Source: Bacillota bacterium
Lineage (GTDB): Bacteria > Bacillota > Dethiobacteria > DTU022
DNA length: 35,544 nucleotides
NCBI GenBank assembly: GCA_016874655.1
Contig: VGTO01000010.1
Coordinates: 1 to 35,544 of the forward strand
Reading direction: 5' to 3'
The notes under the pieces were generated by a model. It ran no database searches and was not told the origin of the DNA. It saw only the letters and a list, made by a program, of their open reading frames with translations. Below are positions 8,064-14,735 of the stretch, one piece after another. Position numbers and translations under genes: made by a program. How positions within the stretch are numbered: position 1 is the first letter of the stretch; every line of letters begins with the position of its first letter.

Positions 8064-8113
8064 TTGCATTAATCTGCTGATTGATTTATAATAAATATAA
8101 CCAATTAAGTTAG
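8064..8113 (+). promoter_or_regulatory. promoter of the zinc-ribbon/Fe-S operon with candidate Rrf2 operator
   Basis: TTGCAT (8064-8069), 17-base spacer, TATAAT (8087-8092). Four bases later comes ATAACCAATTAAGTTAG (8097-8113), which matches 13 of 17 positions of the perfect palindrome ATAACTAAATTAGTTAT that overlaps the rrf2 promoter at 10005-10021. Its place at the transcription start fits repression by the Rrf2 protein encoded at the other end of this locus. The regulator-site link is inference from the shared sequence. Confidence 0.65.
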
Positions 8114-8136
8114 TAATACAAAAGGCGGTGACTACA

Positions 8137-8727
8137 TTGTTTGCACAAAAATGTCCGGGACAGGATATGCGTTATTGGACAGCCGAAGATGTTTATGAAG
8201 AAAAATGCCCGCAGTGTGGTGCGATGATCGAATTTTTTAAAACTGATATTCGCCTGCGCTGTCCAAATTGCAAAACGAGGGTAGCCAATCCCAGGTTCGA
8301 TATGGGTTGTGCCCAGTGGTGTTCCTACGCGGAACAGTGTCTCGGTTCCGGTGCAAAAGGACTAAAAACGAAGTCGATCAAGCTTGCTCTCGAAGATGAG
8401 CTTATTGCCAGAGCCAATTGTTTTCCGGAAGTGGTTAATCAAGTTAGAGCTGTATTTGAAAAAGCAGAAGAGATCTGTGCCAAAGAGGGGCTTGATTTGC
8501 CGCCGATTATTGCCAACGTTTTGGCACTGATCTTAAAAAAGCTTGAGCTAATTGATTCACCCGTGGAATACCTGCAAACAATTGGGAAGAAGTTGGCCAT
8601 GCCGCCTGCTGCTTTTACCGAAACCATTGATTTGGCAACAAAACTGGCTGATGGCAATCAGCCAGAGAGAGCGGAGCAAGCTGTCCTCAGTTTGCTTGAA
8701 GAAATTAGTGTAAGGCAGCCGGCCTGA
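8137..8727 (+). CDS. zinc-ribbon protein of unknown function
   Basis: I choose the TTG at 8137 as start: AAAGGCGGTGA (8121-8131) is one mismatch from the full anti-16S sequence and lies at correct spacing, while the upstream GTG 8128 falls inside it. The product has about 196 residues. The first 75 carry three cysteine clusters: CPQC, CPNC and a C-x3-WC-x5-C segment (MGCAQWCSYAEQCLG). The first two look like a zinc ribbon; the third resembles a second metal site. The rest is predicted helical without a known motif. Similar cysteine segments occur in anaerobe proteins linked to HD phosphohydrolases and Fe-S proteins. It is the first gene of an operon with the Fe-S protein and shares a candidate operator with rrf2. 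Function unknown. Confidence 0.7.
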   Translation: MFAQKCPGQDMRYWTAEDVYEEKCPQCGAMIEFFKTDIRLRCPNCKTRVANPRFDMGCAQWCSYAEQCLGSGAKGLKTKSIKLALEDELIARANCFPEVVNQVRAVFEKAEEICAKEGLDLPPIIANVLALILKKLELIDSPVEYLQTIGKKLAMPPAAFTETIDLATKLADGNQPERAEQAVLSLLEEISVRQPA

Positions 8728-8789
8728 AATGCTGGTCCAGATTGTTTGTATGGTGGTAAAAAAGATAAAATCTGATGGAGGAATTAAAA

Positions 8790-9527
8790 ATGGAAAAAGT
8801 AATGAGAAAAATTATCTCGATCGACGAAGAAAAATGTGATGGCTGCGGGCTTTGTATCCCATCCTGCGAGGAGGGAGCGCTACAGATAGTAGATGGTAAG
8901 GCCCGGTTGGTAAAAGAAATTTACTGCGATGGTCTGGGTAACTGCCTGGGCGAATGCCCCCAGGGTGCGATTGAGATCATCGAAAGGGAAGCAGACCCAT
9001 TTGATGAGGCCGCTGTGGAAGAACATCTTGAACGGCTTGGAAAAGAAAAAGAGATTGAAACAGAAGAAGAATGCAGTGTCTGTTGCGGCAGCAGCCTGAT
9101 CAGAGAATTTAAACCGCAGGGCAGAGATGAGTCGGCTGTAACAAAAGCTTCTTTTGAACCAGAACCGGAACTTCGCCACTGGCCAGTGCAGCTTCATCTT
9201 GTTAATCCACAGGCGCGTTTTCTGCAGGAAGCAGACCTGTTGATTGCCGCCGACTGCGTTCCCTTTGCTTACGCTGATTTTCACCGAAAATTTTTGGCAG
9301 GAAGATCACTGATTATTGGCTGTCCCAAGCTAGATGACGTAAATACTTATCATCAGAAGCTGGTTCAGATCTTTAAACTGAATAACCTAAAAAGCATTAC
9401 CCTTGTTCACATGGAAGTCGGCTGCTGTTTCGGCATTTCTAAGCTGGTTAAATCGGCGTTGGCCGAGGCCGGGGTCTCTACACCGCTGGAAGAGATAATC
9501 GTCGGGGTGGATGGCAGTATAAAGTAG
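8790..9527 (+). CDS. two-cluster ferredoxin-like Fe-S protein
   Basis: A 245-residue protein from the ATG at 8790, with GGAGG 8 bases upstream; the in-frame ATG 8775 overlaps that ribosome site. Residues 5-65 are a 4Fe-4S ferredoxin domain: the first site is CDGCGLCIPSC, the second is the variant CDGLGNCLGECP. A short CSVCCG motif sits in the middle. The C-terminal half has the conserved cysteine segments AADCVPFAYADFH, GCPKLDD and MEVGCCFG, typical of a family of anaerobe Fe-S proteins often annotated only as 4Fe-4S binding protein. These cysteines probably bind a further cluster or take part in redox transfer. The pairing with a convergent Rrf2 regulator suggests a role in Fe-S status or oxidative or nitrosative stress, which is inference. 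Confidence 0.82.
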   Translation: MEKVMRKIISIDEEKCDGCGLCIPSCEEGALQIVDGKARLVKEIYCDGLGNCLGECPQGAIEIIEREADPFDEAAVEEHLERLGKEKEIETEEECSVCCGSSLIREFKPQGRDESAVTKASFEPEPELRHWPVQLHLVNPQARFLQEADLLIAADCVPFAYADFHRKFLAGRSLIIGCPKLDDVNTYHQKLVQIFKLNNLKSITLVHMEVGCCFGISKLVKSALAEAGVSTPLEEIIVGVDGSIK

Positions 9528-9560
9528 AGGTTGGCATTATTCGATGATCATGGTAGGCAC

Positions 9561-9591
9561 GCGGCTGCATTTAGCATTCAAGGGCAGCCGC
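9561..9591. other. hairpin at the rrf2 stop codon
   Basis: GCGGCTGC (9561-9568) pairs perfectly with GCAGCCGC (9584-9591). The rrf2 stop codon (9571-9573) is in the loop. No T run follows on either strand, so termination is possible but not shown. Confidence 0.4.
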
Positions 9592-9984
9592 TGCAGCCAA
9601 TTCCTTAATCGTAGCCTCTTCAAGGACTTTAAGCATTTCCTGTTGTGCCCTTGACCAGATACCTCTCAGGGAACAAAGCTGTTGGTCGCGACAGGGTTTG
9701 CTGCTAAAAAGGCAGCGGGTGATGCCAATCGGTCCGTCAACCGCTTCAATTACAGCTCTTAAATTTATCTTATGCGGATCAGTTATCAATCTGATCCCAC
9801 CGGTAGGGCCGCGTGTGCCCTCTGTCCATCCTGCTTCTTTCAACACTGCTAATAACTGAACAACCAGGTTAACAGGGATAGAACGCCTGGCAGCGATATC
9901 CTTGCTGGTGATAGTTGTGCCTAATGGATGCGCTGCCAGTTCAGTCAGTATAATCACTGCGTATTCCGCTTTTTTTGTAATCAT
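9571..9984 (-). CDS. Rrf2-family transcriptional regulator
   Basis: A 137-residue Rrf2 regulator starting at the ATG at 9984, with GGAGA 7 bases upstream; the ATG 18 bases earlier overlaps the ribosome site. The winged helix covers residues 1-75: TKKAEYAVIILTELA, the recognition region IAARRSIPVNLVVQLLAVLKEAG and the wing GPTGGIRL. Three cysteines follow in CLFSSKPCRDQQLC, the cluster-ligand pattern of Fe-S sensing members such as IscR and NsrR. It therefore probably senses Fe-S supply, oxygen or nitric oxide. It is convergent with the Fe-S gene. A 19-base palindrome at its promoter, with a close copy at 8097, suggests autoregulation and control of that operon. Confidence 0.92.
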   Translation of the reverse strand: MITKKAEYAVIILTELAAHPLGTTITSKDIAARRSIPVNLVVQLLAVLKEAGWTEGTRGPTGGIRLITDPHKINLRAVIEAVDGPIGITRCLFSSKPCRDQQLCSLRGIWSRAQQEMLKVLEEATIKELAAAAALEC

Positions 9985-10003
9985 TACTAAGTCTCCATTC
10001 AAT

Positions 10004-10050
10004 TATAACTAAATTAGTTATATTATAAGACAGCAGGATGTCAAGGTCAA
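10004..10050 (-). promoter_or_regulatory. rrf2 promoter with palindromic operator
   Basis: On the minus strand: TTGACC (10050-10045), 17-base spacer, TATAAT (10027-10022). Next to the -10 box and overlapping it is the 19-base perfect palindrome TATAACTAAATTAGTTATA (10004-10022). This is the expected layout for negative autoregulation and is the better of the two copies of the site. Confidence 0.75.
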
Positions 10051-10101
10051 CATTAGATAAGAGAAAGCTGATTAGCATTACGTGGTATATTTATCAAATA
10101 A

Positions 10102-10130
10102 TTGAAACTGCATCTTAATTGTAGTATAAT
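10102..10130 (+). promoter_or_regulatory. SigA promoter of the NfeD/stomatin operon
   Basis: TTGAAA (10102-10107), 17-base spacer, TATAAT (10125-10130). The start codon of the protease gene is 35 bases downstream. Confidence 0.75.
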
Positions 10131-10165
10131 TACAACATAAGGTCCCTGAAAATGAGGCGAATTAA

Positions 10166-11521
10166 ATGAAAATAGATAGAATAAGTAGCCTATTGACTTT
10201 TATAGTCCTGCTGATCACGATCATGATGGCTTTTGCTGCTCAGGCGCCATCGGTTACGGCTGCTCAAAAACCGGTTTATGTTGTGGAACTGGACGGTGCT
10301 GTTACTGCTGGCTTAAATAACTATTTAGAACGTCAAGTCGAGCTTGCGCAAACTGAAGAAGCTCAGCTCTTTGTCCTGATCATGAATACGCCAGGAGGGC
10401 TGGTCGATGCAACGCTTAAAATCAATCAGCTTTTCCTGAATGCTAAAATACCTGTTGCGGTATTGGTAGCGCCATCAGGGGCGATTGCCGGCTCAGCAGG
10501 AGCATTTATTCTTATCTCAGCTGATCTGGCGCTGATGGCGCCGGGTACTACAGTTGGGGCAGCTCAGCCGATTGCTTTTTCACCTGAAGGGGCGGAATCA
10601 GCTGATCAGAAAACAATCAACTTCTATGCCGGTCACCTGCGCAGCATTGCCCGTGAGAAAGGACGCCCTGAATCGGTTGCAGAAAGGTTTGTCACAGAAA
10701 ACCTGACTATTGATGCCCGTGAAGCGCTGGAACTCGGCATCATCGATTACATTACTGCCGATTTAACGGAACTGCTCGAAACGGTGGACGGTATGGTAAT
10801 CGAAAAACAGGGCATAACCTACAGTTTTGAAACAGCAGGGGCGACAATATTGAGGGAAGATATGAACTTAAGGGAGCGCCTGCAAAACTGGCTGAGCGAC
10901 CCACAAATAGCCTTTCTGGTATTGATCATTGGCTTTTTGGGCATCTACTTTGGCTTGAATGCACCCGGGACGATCGTTCCCGAAGTTAGCGGTTTGATTT
11001 TAGTTATTCTTGGTATTTACGGTATCGGTCTTTTCGATACCAATACAACCGGGATAATTTTATTGTTGGTCGGGTTGGGTTTGATCATTGCCGAGCTCTT
11101 TACAGCCGGTTTTGGCATACTAGGTATAGGAGGATCACTTTCTATGGTTGCCGGGGCAATTTTATTACCAATGGAACCTTTAATGGCGAGAGAATGGTAT
11201 ACTACTTTTTTGATCACCGTCGTCGGAACGGTAATCGGGCTGTTAATCATTATGATCTTTATCATCCAGCGGATCATTGACAGCCGGCGTCGTTTCAGTG
11301 ATGGCAGCGTTTTTTTTAACCTGCCGTCAAAAGGTTTAACCGTAAGTGAACTTAAACCGGAAGGGATGATTAAAGCCAGGGGGGAACTCTGGAAGGCTAA
11401 AAGCGCTGACGAAACAGTAATAGCATCCGGAACGGAAGTTGAAGTTGTCGGCTCGGAAGATATGATTCTCTGGGTCAAAACACTTAAAGCTGACCGTAAA
11501 ACCACCTTGGAAAAAGATTAA
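10166..11521 (+). CDS. NfeD-family membrane serine protease (STOPP type)
   Basis: A 451-residue long-form NfeD protein. Residues 1-33 are a signal peptide (hydrophobic stretch to about 25, AxA-like end at TAA). Residues 35-215 form a ClpP-like protease domain: MNTPGGLV is the oxyanion segment, S110 in GAIAGSAGAF is the expected nucleophile and K149 the expected general base, as in the Ser-Lys dyad of Pyrococcus PH1510. Four to five membrane helices follow between about 240 and 370, then a C-terminal OB-like NfeD domain from 385. In PH1510 this protease cuts the C-terminal hydrophobic tail of its stomatin partner. Here the stomatin gene is next, 42 bases downstream, so the same membrane quality-control role is likely. 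Confidence 0.9.
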   Translation: MKIDRISSLLTFIVLLITIMMAFAAQAPSVTAAQKPVYVVELDGAVTAGLNNYLERQVELAQTEEAQLFVLIMNTPGGLVDATLKINQLFLNAKIPVAVLVAPSGAIAGSAGAFILISADLALMAPGTTVGAAQPIAFSPEGAESADQKTINFYAGHLRSIAREKGRPESVAERFVTENLTIDAREALELGIIDYITADLTELLETVDGMVIEKQGITYSFETAGATILREDMNLRERLQNWLSDPQIAFLVLIIGFLGIYFGLNAPGTIVPEVSGLILVILGIYGIGLFDTNTTGIILLLVGLGLIIAELFTAGFGILGIGGSLSMVAGAILLPMEPLMAREWYTTFLITVVGTVIGLLIIMIFIIQRIIDSRRRFSDGSVFFNLPSKGLTVSELKPEGMIKARGELWKAKSADETVIASGTEVEVVGSEDMILWVKTLKADRKTTLEKD

Positions 11522-11563
11522 GTTGCTTGATGGATTAACTAAACAATAAGGGAGGTAAATAAC

Positions 11564-12355
11564 GTGTTAGAACTTCTTTTCAGTAGTGGTTTATTGATTC
11601 CGATTATCCTGATTCTGTTTTTCTTCGTAGCATCGGCTTTAAAAGTGGTGCGGGAGTATGAGCGCCTGGTTGTCTTTCGCCTTGGCCGTCTGATTGGACA
11701 AAAGGGCCCCGGGCTGGTATTTATGATCCCGGTCGTTGATCGATTTGTCCGCATTTCATTGCGGATTATCACCCTTGATGTACCGACCCAGGAGGTTATC
11801 ACCCGTGATAACGTTACAACCACTGTAAACGCTGTTGTTTATTACCGGGTAATTGATCCAAACCGGGCGATCAACAACGTGGAAGAATTCAAGATGGCCA
11901 CAGCCCAGCTGGCACAGACCACCCTCAGAAGTGTGGCCGGTCAGGCTGATCTTGATGAACTGCTTTCAGAGCGGGACAAATTAAACCAGAAGATCCAAAT
12001 CATTCTGGACGAAGCGACCGATCCCTGGGGCATCAAGGTAACCGCAGTGGAGATTAAGGATGTCGGTATTCCCGAAGCTCTGCAAAAGGCCATATCAAGG
12101 CAGGCGACTGCTGAGCGCGAACGACGGGCGGTTGTCGTCCAGGCCCAGGGCGAGAAAGAAGCAGCCGGTAAAATTGCTGAAGCGGCTAAGATCCTTAATT
12201 CCGAGGAAGGTGGCTTTTACGTTCGTTTGCTGCGCACCCTTCCTGAAATTGCCAGTCAACAGGGCTCCATTATCGCTTTCCCGCTGCCAATCGAATTAAA
12301 GCACCTGTTGCCGTTAACAGGGGATACTAAACCGAAAGCTAAAAAAGAGTCATAA
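11564..12355 (+). CDS. SPFH/stomatin-like membrane protein
   Basis: A 263-residue prokaryotic stomatin. It starts at GTG 11564 behind AGGGAGG. An N-terminal membrane segment (residues about 5-25) is followed by the SPFH/band 7 domain with the family signatures LVVFRLGRLIGQKGPGL, DVPTQEVITRDNV and VNAVVYYRV, then a charged coiled-coil helix (about 185-220, AERERRAVVVQAQGEKEA) and a short hydrophobic C-terminal part. Such proteins form large ring- or cage-like oligomers at the membrane, together with NfeD proteins. The upstream protease gene makes it the expected partner and substrate. Length is typical. Confidence 0.93.
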   Translation: MLELLFSSGLLIPIILILFFFVASALKVVREYERLVVFRLGRLIGQKGPGLVFMIPVVDRFVRISLRIITLDVPTQEVITRDNVTTTVNAVVYYRVIDPNRAINNVEEFKMATAQLAQTTLRSVAGQADLDELLSERDKLNQKIQIILDEATDPWGIKVTAVEIKDVGIPEALQKAISRQATAERERRAVVVQAQGEKEAAGKIAEAAKILNSEEGGFYVRLLRTLPEIASQQGSIIAFPLPIELKHLLPLTGDTKPKAKKES

Positions 12356-12376
12356 TTAAGTTGACGCGATCTAATA

Positions 12377-13306
12377 ATGGATCATACTAACCGGAAACTC
12401 AATATACCCTACAAAACCGCTTTTGTGGTCAACCCCACCAGCGGAGCTGGGCATGCCGGGAAGACGTGGCCGCAGATAGCTGCAGTGCTAGATCAATCCG
12501 GCCAGCAGTATAAAGTATATTTTACCCATAGTAGTGGGGATGGAAAAACTTTAGCGGCAAAGGCAGTTAAAGAAGGAGCCGAGCTGGTTGTAGCCGTTGG
12601 TGGCGACGGCACGTTGTTTGAGGTGGTCAACGGCATCAATCCCGACCAAACTGTCTTTGCTGTTATTCCTCTCGGTACGGGAAATGGTTTCCGGCGCTCC
12701 TGCGCTTTGCCCGGGCATTGGCAAGCAGCGCTGTTGGGCTTAGGCAGCTGGCAGCCTCGTCGTATCGATCTGGGAATGATCAACGGTACCTATTTTCTAA
12801 ATGTTGCCGGGATCGGTTTTGATGCAGCGGTTGCCGAGATGGCTTCAGAGAAATATAAAATAATTAAAGGTTACACTGCTTATGTCGTTGCATTTTTTGA
12901 CGAGTTAACGCACTTTGATCATTTTAACACCCGGATTAAGTGTGATCAGTGGGAGATTGATCAACCTGATACGCTGTTAGTGCTAGTGGCAAACGGCTCC
13001 TACTATGGTGGCGGCTTCACTATAGCCCCACAGGCAGAAATCGACGATGGCCAGCTTGACCTGATTATTATTCGCAAGTTGAATAACCCGGAAACAACCT
13101 TGCTGGCTTTTCAGGCCATGGTCGGCAAACACCTCGATCACTCGGCGGTCATAACCACAAAAATTGATCGTTTTACGGTTGAAGCTGATCACCAGGTTCC
13201 GATGCATATCGATGGCGAGGTGATTGGCAAACTACCGGTGGAAATTGGCATTAAGCCGGGAGCACTGCAAATCATTGCTCCACCAAAGACTTATAGCGAC
13301 TGCTGA
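12377..13306 (+). CDS. diacylglycerol/lipid kinase family protein
   Basis: A 309-residue member of the DAGK catalytic domain family (YegS/BmrU/DgkB group). NPTSGAG (19-25) and VGGDGTLFEVVNG (G75, G76, D77) form the nucleotide-binding core, and IPLGTGNGFRRS continues the conserved region. The C-terminal beta domain has the expected GGGFTIAP and MHIDGE segments. These enzymes phosphorylate diacylglycerol or related lipids at the cytoplasmic face of the membrane. The gene is 21 bases behind the stomatin gene, so it is probably in the same membrane-related operon. The exact lipid substrate is not readable from sequence. Confidence 0.88.
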   Translation: MDHTNRKLNIPYKTAFVVNPTSGAGHAGKTWPQIAAVLDQSGQQYKVYFTHSSGDGKTLAAKAVKEGAELVVAVGGDGTLFEVVNGINPDQTVFAVIPLGTGNGFRRSCALPGHWQAALLGLGSWQPRRIDLGMINGTYFLNVAGIGFDAAVAEMASEKYKIIKGYTAYVVAFFDELTHFDHFNTRIKCDQWEIDQPDTLLVLVANGSYYGGGFTIAPQAEIDDGQLDLIIIRKLNNPETTLLAFQAMVGKHLDHSAVITTKIDRFTVEADHQVPMHIDGEVIGKLPVEIGIKPGALQIIAPPKTYSDC

Positions 13307-13331
13307 TCGCAAAAATATTTAAATCAGCCCC

Positions 13332-13360
13332 TTGATCAGCATAAAAAGAGTGGTTATAAT
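13332..13360 (+). promoter_or_regulatory. SigA promoter of tRNA-Leu
   Basis: TTGATC (13332-13337), 17-base spacer, TATAAT (13355-13360), 18 bases before the mature tRNA. Confidence 0.7.
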
Positions 13361-13378
13361 AACAGGGCAGGAAACATT

Positions 13379-13465
13379 GCGAGCGTGGCGGAACGGCAGA
13401 CGCGCTAGGTTCAGGACCTAGTGGGCGTAACGCCCGTGGAGGTTCAAGTCCTCTCGCTCGCACCA
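13379..13465 (+). tRNA. tRNA-Leu (anticodon CAG)
   Basis: An 87-base class II tRNA. The acceptor stem GCGAGCG pairs with CGCTCGC; the anticodon stem CTAGG/CCTAG holds loop TTCAGGA, giving CAG for leucine codon CUG. The long variable arm (TGGGCGTAACGCCCG) is as expected for tRNA-Leu, and CCA is encoded at the 3' end. Confidence 0.97.
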
Positions 13466-13474
13466 GAAAACAAT

Positions 13475-13508
13475 AGTGACGGGGTTTTAATCCCGTCACT
13501 TTAATTTT
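13475..13508 (+). terminator. terminator after tRNA-Leu
   Basis: AGTGACGGG (13475-13483) pairs with CCCGTCACT (13492-13500), followed by TTAATTTT. Read on the minus strand the stem is followed by ATTGTTTTC, so it may also stop the long operon coming from the right. Confidence 0.8.
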
Positions 13509-13550
13509 AAACTCAGACATGAATCATAATCTAGCTGGCGATCTCACGCT

Positions 13551-14735
13551 TTAGATAATATCCACTTTGAGATCGCCTATGGGATAAGTTGAACAAGGAT
13601 GGATATAGCCATATTCAAGATCCGCCGCTCTCCTGCGATCTGTTTCTTTTAGCACATATATTTCTCCTGACTGGAGCAGGGTGCGACAGAAACCACACTC
13701 ACCTGAACGGCAGTGCGCAGGTGGTTCGAGTCCGGCACGCTCAAAAGCTGTCAGGATGGTTTCTGCAGTATTTGCTTTTAATTTGCCTTCTTTAGTCCTA
13801 AAGGTATATTCGATCGTAACCTCCCGGCCGCCTATATCGGATGGATAATCATGGAACTTAATAACATCTTTAAAATTGCCACTAAGCTCCTTTCTTATCA
13901 ATCGCGGTGGAAGATTCAGTAACGCCAACTCGCTAAGGCAGTACCTGTACATCGCTTCCGGTCCGCAGATAAAGTAACTATAATCAGTTGGCTCATCGAT
14001 TATACTCTTGATTAATTCCATACTGATTAGGCCGGTAAGCCCCTTGTAACCCGGAGAGGGATCACTGATAACGTGAAATATTTTAATATTTTCCGGATTC
14101 GCCTGGGCCAGCTGGTTCAGTTGTTCGACAAAAATTATTTCATGTTCACTAGTGCTACCGTAAATCAAGGTAATGTGTGGGGTCTTATTGGTGGCTATAA
14201 CATCCTGGATCATCGAATAAAAGGGTGTAATACCGCTTCCTCCGGCCAGCGCAATAAGTTTATTCTTGTCGCGCAGCGGTTCATGGTAAAAATAGCCAAA
14301 AGGCCCTTCGGCTTTAATAACCATGCCTTCTTTCCAATTTTCCCAGGCATGTTTGCTGAAAAAACCGTCTTTTTTGTGGCTGATTGTTATTTCATAAAAA
14401 GTATTGGACCGGTGGGGCGAAGATGATATTGTGTAAGGGCGGCTGGCAACCCCCTGATCAACATTATCCCTGACCACTAAATACTGGCCAGCCCTAAAGG
14501 GGGGTAGCGGTGCATTTGGCGTATTGTTTGTCAGTTGGTAGGTTCTCGCCAAATTGGATTCATCCCTGACAGTAGCTATCTGCAAATGAAGAATCGAAGG
14601 ATGGAGGTTGTTTGCCAGATTGAAAACCGGATCATGCCTGTCTATGAAAGCTTCGGCACTGGCAACCCGTTCAGCCCGCTCACCAATAACAGCAAACATT
14701 TTGGCCATGTCATCTTCCAGAGACCTCTTTTGCAT
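13551..14735 (-). CDS. FAD/NAD(P)H reductase with C-terminal 2Fe-2S ferredoxin domain
   Basis: A 394-residue electron-transfer flavoprotein. After about 45 extra N-terminal residues comes the FAD domain with RPYTISSSP, then the NAD(P) domain with AGGSGITPFYSM and the terminal FICGPEAMY. The last 85 residues are a plant-type 2Fe-2S domain with HCRSGECGFC (C-x4-C-x2-C) and a final cysteine in HPCSTYP. This order is that of phenol-hydroxylase or CDP-4-dehydro-6-deoxyglucose reductase type enzymes: electrons go from NAD(P)H through FAD and 2Fe-2S to a partner. Its ATG overlaps by one base the TAA of the desaturase-like gene, so the two are translationally coupled and are probably partners. It is the last gene of the operon. 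A 9-bp inverted repeat (13537-13545, 13569-13577) surrounds its stop codon. Confidence 0.9.
   Translation of the reverse strand: MQKRSLEDDMAKMFAVIGERAERVASAEAFIDRHDPVFNLANNLHPSILHLQIATVRDESNLARTYQLTNNTPNAPLPPFRAGQYLVVRDNVDQGVASRPYTISSSPHRSNTFYEITISHKKDGFFSKHAWENWKEGMVIKAEGPFGYFYHEPLRDKNKLIALAGGSGITPFYSMIQDVIATNKTPHITLIYGSTSEHEIIFVEQLNQLAQANPENIKIFHVISDPSPGYKGLTGLISMELIKSIIDEPTDYSYFICGPEAMYRYCLSELALLNLPPRLIRKELSGNFKDVIKFHDYPSDIGGREVTIEYTFRTKEGKLKANTAETILTAFERAGLEPPAHCRSGECGFCRTLLQSGEIYVLKETDRRRAADLEYGYIHPCSTYPIGDLKVDII

Noticed and set aside
10119-10135. TTGTA-7-TACAA inverted repeat over the NfeD operon -10 box
   Set aside because: Arms of five bases in AT-rich promoter DNA are expected by chance, and no second copy is seen.
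11017-11505. 162-codon minus-strand frame
   Set aside because: Mirror frame of the NfeD protease gene; composition is that of reversed membrane segments.
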